This document shows, piece after piece, positions 6,062 through 8,247 of a stretch of 8,247 bases of DNA (positions within the stretch are counted from its first letter, which is position 1; each line of letters starts with the position of its first letter). The translations under genes were made by a program, and so were the position numbers. Origin of the DNA: Pseudorhodobacter antarcticus (GTDB lineage Bacteria; Pseudomonadota; Alphaproteobacteria; Rhodobacterales; Rhodobacteraceae); contig CAMAWZ010000098.1 in the NCBI GenBank assembly GCA_945861995.1, positions 1 through 8,247 of the forward strand, given 5' to 3'. Under the pieces are notes generated by a model. That model was given only the letters and a program-made list of their open reading frames with translations. It was not told the origin of the DNA and made no database searches.

Positions 6062-6118
6062 ACCCTTTTAGCGGAATGTTTAACGTGGCCCGCAATTTGG
6101 TAACAAAGCGCCACGCTA
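6062..6118 (-). ncRNA. SAM-II (SAM-alpha) riboswitch controlling metZ
   Basis: Read on the minus strand, P1 is AGCGTGGC (6117-6110) with GCCACGTT (6089-6082), 8 bp including one G-U. The loop holds TTTGTTACC and AATTGCGG. The 3' part contains TTAAACATTC, then CGCTAAAAGGG, the family hallmark. The H-type pseudoknot is visible: loop GCGG (6093-6090) pairs with CCGC (6074-6071), and loop CC (6100-6099) can pair with the 3' GG (6065-6064). One difference from the consensus I remember is GCTTT where most members have TGATTT, making the loop one base shorter. SAM-V shares this architecture and is the main alternative. The position, starting at the predicted transcription start and directly before metZ, agrees with SAM-II practice in alphaproteobacteria. 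Confidence 0.92.
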
Positions 6119-6120
6119 CG

Positions 6121-6149
6121 CACATAGCCCTTGGGGCCTGCTTGGTCAA
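6121..6149 (-). promoter_or_regulatory. metZ promoter (TTGACC-N17-TATGTG)
   Basis: On the minus strand TTGACC (6149-6144) and TATGTG (6126-6121) are separated by exactly 17 bases. The transcript would start near 6117-6114, at the first bases of riboswitch stem P1. The close fit of promoter and aptamer supports both calls. Confidence 0.75.
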
Positions 6150-6154
6150 CCACC

Positions 6155-6180
6155 CACAAGGGGTTGTGAATTTACAATTC
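6155..6180. promoter_or_regulatory. Inverted repeats upstream of the metZ -35 (possible operator)
   Basis: CACAA-GGGG-TTGTG (6155-6168) and GAATT-TAC-AATTC (6168-6180) are two adjoining short dyads, 5 bases beyond the metZ -35 hexamer and about 70 bases before the divergent hydrolase gene. Either could bind a regulator of one or both genes. The rest of 6181-6236 shows nothing firm: CCGTCAC occurs twice (6180-6186 and 6191-6197), and no good plus-strand promoter was found. Confidence 0.3.
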
Positions 6181-6236
6181 CGTCACCCGTCCGTCACGCC
6201 AATGTTGCATCGCAGCATTATGCAGGCCTTGCAAAC

Positions 6237-6244
6237 AAAGAGGG
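6237..6244 (+). promoter_or_regulatory. Ribosome binding site that fixes the hydrolase start
   Basis: AAAGAGGG lies 5 bases before ATG 6250. In-frame ATGs at 6076, 6202 and 6220 lack a comparable site, and the one at 6076 falls inside the riboswitch on the opposite strand. Confidence 0.7.
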
Positions 6245-6249
6245 CGCTG

Positions 6250-7176
6250 ATGCCACATAGCCTTGCACATCCTTTAGAGCCGCCCTTTACTGTGCGCATG
6301 GGCAAAGATGGGCGGATGGATGTAGATCGCGGCGAGCTTGCCCTGCGGCTGGCACGGCTGCATCCCAAAGCGCCTGTTGTGGCCATGGTCCACGGGTTTC
6401 GCTTTTCCCCAGATGCAGGGCAACATTGCCCCTTTGGACATATCTTTGCATTGGAACCGAAGGCGGAATTGGTCAAACGCCGCGACAAAACCCTTGTCTC
6501 TTGGCCGCGCCATTTAGGTCTTGGCGGGGCGGCAGGGCTGGCTATTGGGTTTGGCTGGCCGGCAAGGGGCACTTTGAGCCAAGTCAACCGAAGGGCTGAA
6601 CAGGCAGGGGCAGCGCTGGCGCAGCTTGCGGCCGCGATTGCCGAGATAGACCCAAACCGCAGCCTTGATATCATTGGCCATTCCCTGGGCGCGCGCGCAG
6701 CACTTGCCAGCCTGCATTATGCCAAAGAAGGCCACATGGGCCGCCTGATTTTGTTGTCCGCAGCCGAAACGCGCCAGCCTGCCCTGCGCGCCATGCGCAC
6801 GCCAGCAGGGCAGCGCGCGCAAATCGTCAATGTCACCACCCGCGAAAATGACCTATTTGATGCCGTCTATGAATGGGGCGTGGCCTTGGGCCGCGATACT
6901 GCCATCGGGCAAGGTCTGGGATGCAGCCTGCCCAATTGGATCAACCTACAACTGGACGCGCCGCGCAGTCTAAATGTGCTGGCCGAATTTGGCTTTGCCC
7001 TGCCCAGCCCACCCGCGCGCATCTGCCATTGGTCGCCCTACATCCGCCCAGGAATCTTTGGGCTGTATCGCGCGCTGCTGAACGGCAGCCTTGATTTGCA
7101 GGCACTGGCCGCAGCCCTGCCCAGCGCCCAAACCCAAAGATGGAGCGCGCTGTCCCCGTGGCGATACGCCACCTAG
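6250..7176 (+). CDS. Alpha/beta-hydrolase family protein, substrate unknown
   Basis: This 308-residue protein is probably a cytoplasmic esterase or lipase-like enzyme. I see no signal peptide. The fold signs are VVAMVHGF (43-50, the oxyanion strand), GFGWPARGTL (100-109) and the nucleophile elbow LDIIGHSLGARAAL (139-152) with Ser145. The likely acid is Asp201 or Asp204 (TRENDLFD) and the likely base His260 (ICHWSPYIRPG). It resembles alpha/beta hydrolases with a DUF900-like core (an HGF motif, then a W-P segment, then GHSLG). I cannot name the substrate. It diverges from metZ, but nothing shows a role in methionine metabolism. The stop TAG overlaps that of the convergent yciB gene, with no terminator between them. 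Confidence 0.88.
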   Translation: MPHSLAHPLEPPFTVRMGKDGRMDVDRGELALRLARLHPKAPVVAMVHGFRFSPDAGQHCPFGHIFALEPKAELVKRRDKTLVSWPRHLGLGGAAGLAIGFGWPARGTLSQVNRRAEQAGAALAQLAAAIAEIDPNRSLDIIGHSLGARAALASLHYAKEGHMGRLILLSAAETRQPALRAMRTPAGQRAQIVNVTTRENDLFDAVYEWGVALGRDTAIGQGLGCSLPNWINLQLDAPRSLNVLAEFGFALPSPPARICHWSPYIRPGIFGLYRALLNGSLDLQALAAALPSAQTQRWSALSPWRYAT

Positions 7177-7784
7177 GGCTTTGGTTGGTCAGCCTCTTCG
7201 GTGCTGTATTTAACCAATAGCGGATACTGGCTGGCAAAGAACGCAAGCAGCGCCAGCGTATCGCCAAAGGTTTTGAAAAACACCCAAGCCTCGGTTGACC
7301 CAAACCGCCAGATCAATTCGTTGGCCACGGCCAGCGAGATGAAAAACACCGCCAGTCTGCGCGTCAGAATCATCCAGCCTTCGGGCTGCAGGGGCAAGGC
7401 CGCATCCATCACATCGCGCAGGTATGACCGACCCCGCAGCAAGCCTGCCCCCAACACTACGCCAAAAAAGCCAAACAGCAGCGTGGGTTTCATTTTGATG
7501 AACATCTCGTCATTCAAGTAAACCGTCAGCCCCCCCATGATGACCACCAGCACCAAGGATAGAATTTGCATTTTCGACAGCGTGCCCGTCAACGCCCATA
7601 AAATGGCCGTCGTCACCAGCATCACCACAATAAACGCAGCCGTAACTGTGATAAATCCAGAATATTCGGTGCCAAAGAAGGTATAGGTGTTGTCCTTCAT
7701 CCGCCCAAAAGCGATGAAAAACGCCACCAGCGGGCCAAGTTCGAACGCCATTTTGACCAAAGGGTTCAACTCTCGCTTTTTCAT
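7173..7784 (-). CDS. yciB: Inner membrane septation protein YciB/IspZ (septation protein A)
   Basis: YciB-family proteins are multi-pass inner-membrane proteins linked to cell division and envelope integrity; their biochemical activity is not settled. The 203-residue product shows the family features ELGPLVAFF (15-23), GGLTVYLNDEMFIKMKPT (84-101), NELIWR (155-160) and WVFFKTFGDT (167-176). Hydrophobic segments lie at about 16-28, 43-66, 73-89, 101-116, 139-156 and 175-192. The start is ATG 7784 with GGAGG 5 bases upstream; a TTG four codons earlier overlaps that site and is rejected. It starts one base after the stop of the DMT transporter gene, and its ribosome binding site lies in that gene's last codons, so the two are probably translated together. 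DMT transporter followed by septation protein is, to my knowledge, a common order in Rhodobacterales, often downstream of ftsY. Confidence 0.94.
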   Translation of the reverse strand: MKKRELNPLVKMAFELGPLVAFFIAFGRMKDNTYTFFGTEYSGFITVTAAFIVVMLVTTAILWALTGTLSKMQILSLVLVVIMGGLTVYLNDEMFIKMKPTLLFGFFGVVLGAGLLRGRSYLRDVMDAALPLQPEGWMILTRRLAVFFISLAVANELIWRFGSTEAWVFFKTFGDTLALLAFFASQYPLLVKYSTEEADQPKP

Positions 7785-7785
7785 G

Positions 7786-8247
7786 TTAGCCTCCAAATTC
7801 CATCACCACCGCGCCCAGCGCAATCAACGCCATAAGGCCCGCGCGGGCAAGCCCCACTTTCTCGCCCAAAACCGCCCAGCCGATCAACGCGGCAAATACG
7901 GTTGAGGTTTCGCGCAGCACGGCCGCCTCGCCCACTTTGTCCAGCCGTGTGGCCAGCATCACCGCGCCAAAGCTGAAAAAGGCAACAATCGCCCCGCCAA
8001 AGCCAAGTTTTGCACGCGCTGGCCAATCGGCGCGCGGCAAGACGCGGATGCGGCCCGCTGTCGCAATCGTCATGATCACGCCGTCCAAAAAGAAAAACCA
8101 CGCCAGAAATGTGAACGGGTCTGCTGTGGCGCGAATGCCCCACGCATCATAGGTCGTATAGGCGGCCACTGTCACCCCCGTGGCCAGCGCAAAGCCAAGG
8201 GCGGGGATCAGCGTATCGCGCCCCACGGCCAGAAACCGCAGGTTATG
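7786..8247 (-). CDS. DMT-superfamily (EamA-like) transporter, C-terminal part, 5' end outside the window
   Basis: The frame is open to the window edge, leaving 153 residues of what should be a protein of about 280-300. The visible part fits one EamA repeat with five membrane segments: LIPALGFALATGVTVAAYTTYDA, FTFLAWFFFLDGVIMTIATAG, AKLGFGGAIVAFFSFGAVMLA, AVLRETSTVFAALIGWAVLGE and AGLMALIALGAVVME. The ETSTVFAALIGWAVLGEKVG stretch, with a Glu ending the helix, matches the usual end of an EamA repeat. Substrate is unknown; relatives export amino acids and other metabolites. A GTG at 8226 is in frame, but the residues before it (HNLRFLA) are coherent protein, so I treat this as a 5'-truncated gene. 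It is coupled to yciB. Confidence 0.88.
   Translation of the reverse strand, partial: HNLRFLAVGRDTLIPALGFALATGVTVAAYTTYDAWGIRATADPFTFLAWFFFLDGVIMTIATAGRIRVLPRADWPARAKLGFGGAIVAFFSFGAVMLATRLDKVGEAAVLRETSTVFAALIGWAVLGEKVGLARAGLMALIALGAVVMEFGG

Noticed and set aside
6062..6118. SAM-V or another methionine riboswitch instead of SAM-II
   Set aside because: SAM-V shares the pseudoknot plan, but the CGCTAAAAGGG 3' part, the P1 position and the metZ context fit SAM-II as I know it; not fully excluded without a covariance search.
6076..6249. Longer N-terminus for the alpha/beta hydrolase, from ATG 6076
   Set aside because: It would read through the metZ promoter and riboswitch on the opposite strand and has no ribosome binding site, whereas ATG 6250 has AAAGAGGG at 5 bases.

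Overview
The window looks like chromosomal DNA of an alphaproteobacterium of the order Rhodobacterales (Roseobacter/Rhodobacter type). The basis is a SAM-II riboswitch in front of metZ, the glyQ - small membrane protein - glyS arrangement, a SPOR/peptidoglycan-binding/S1-like fusion protein, an alphaproteobacterial-type FolE2, and a DMT-transporter/YciB pair, all in fairly GC-rich sequence. I see no insertion sequence, integrase, tRNA, rRNA, CRISPR or phage gene. This is a housekeeping region and I found no convincing new multi-gene system.

Layout. (1) 1-1485, minus strand: glyQ (glycyl-tRNA synthetase alpha), then a single-pass membrane protein of unknown function whose TTG start overlaps the glyQ stop, then what looks like the first two codons of glyS. 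(2) 1670-3442, plus strand: a secreted protein with a SPOR domain, a peptidoglycan-binding domain and a C-terminal trypsin-like fold that seems to have lost its whole catalytic triad. It diverges from glyQ across a 184-bp region holding candidate promoters. (3) 3443-3595: a strong two-way terminator between convergent genes, plus short repeats. (4) 3596-4684, minus: folE2, starting at GTG. (5) 4809-5999, minus: metZ. Its leader can be read almost completely: a -35/-10 promoter, a SAM-II aptamer beginning at the predicted transcription start, an intrinsic terminator, then the ribosome binding site. (6) 6250-7176, plus: an alpha/beta hydrolase divergent from metZ. (7) 7173-8247, minus: the C-terminal half of a DMT (EamA-like) transporter translationally coupled to a YciB/IspZ septation protein. 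The YciB gene and the hydrolase converge and share one CTAG as both stop codons.

The genes serve translation (glyQS), envelope and division-associated functions (SPOR protein, YciB), folate synthesis (folE2) and methionine synthesis (metZ). The best-supported regulation is SAM feedback on metZ. The observations most worth a second look are the metZ leader, where a candidate antiterminator would compete with both the aptamer and the terminator; the apparent pseudoprotease; and the membrane protein wedged between the two glycyl-tRNA synthetase subunits.
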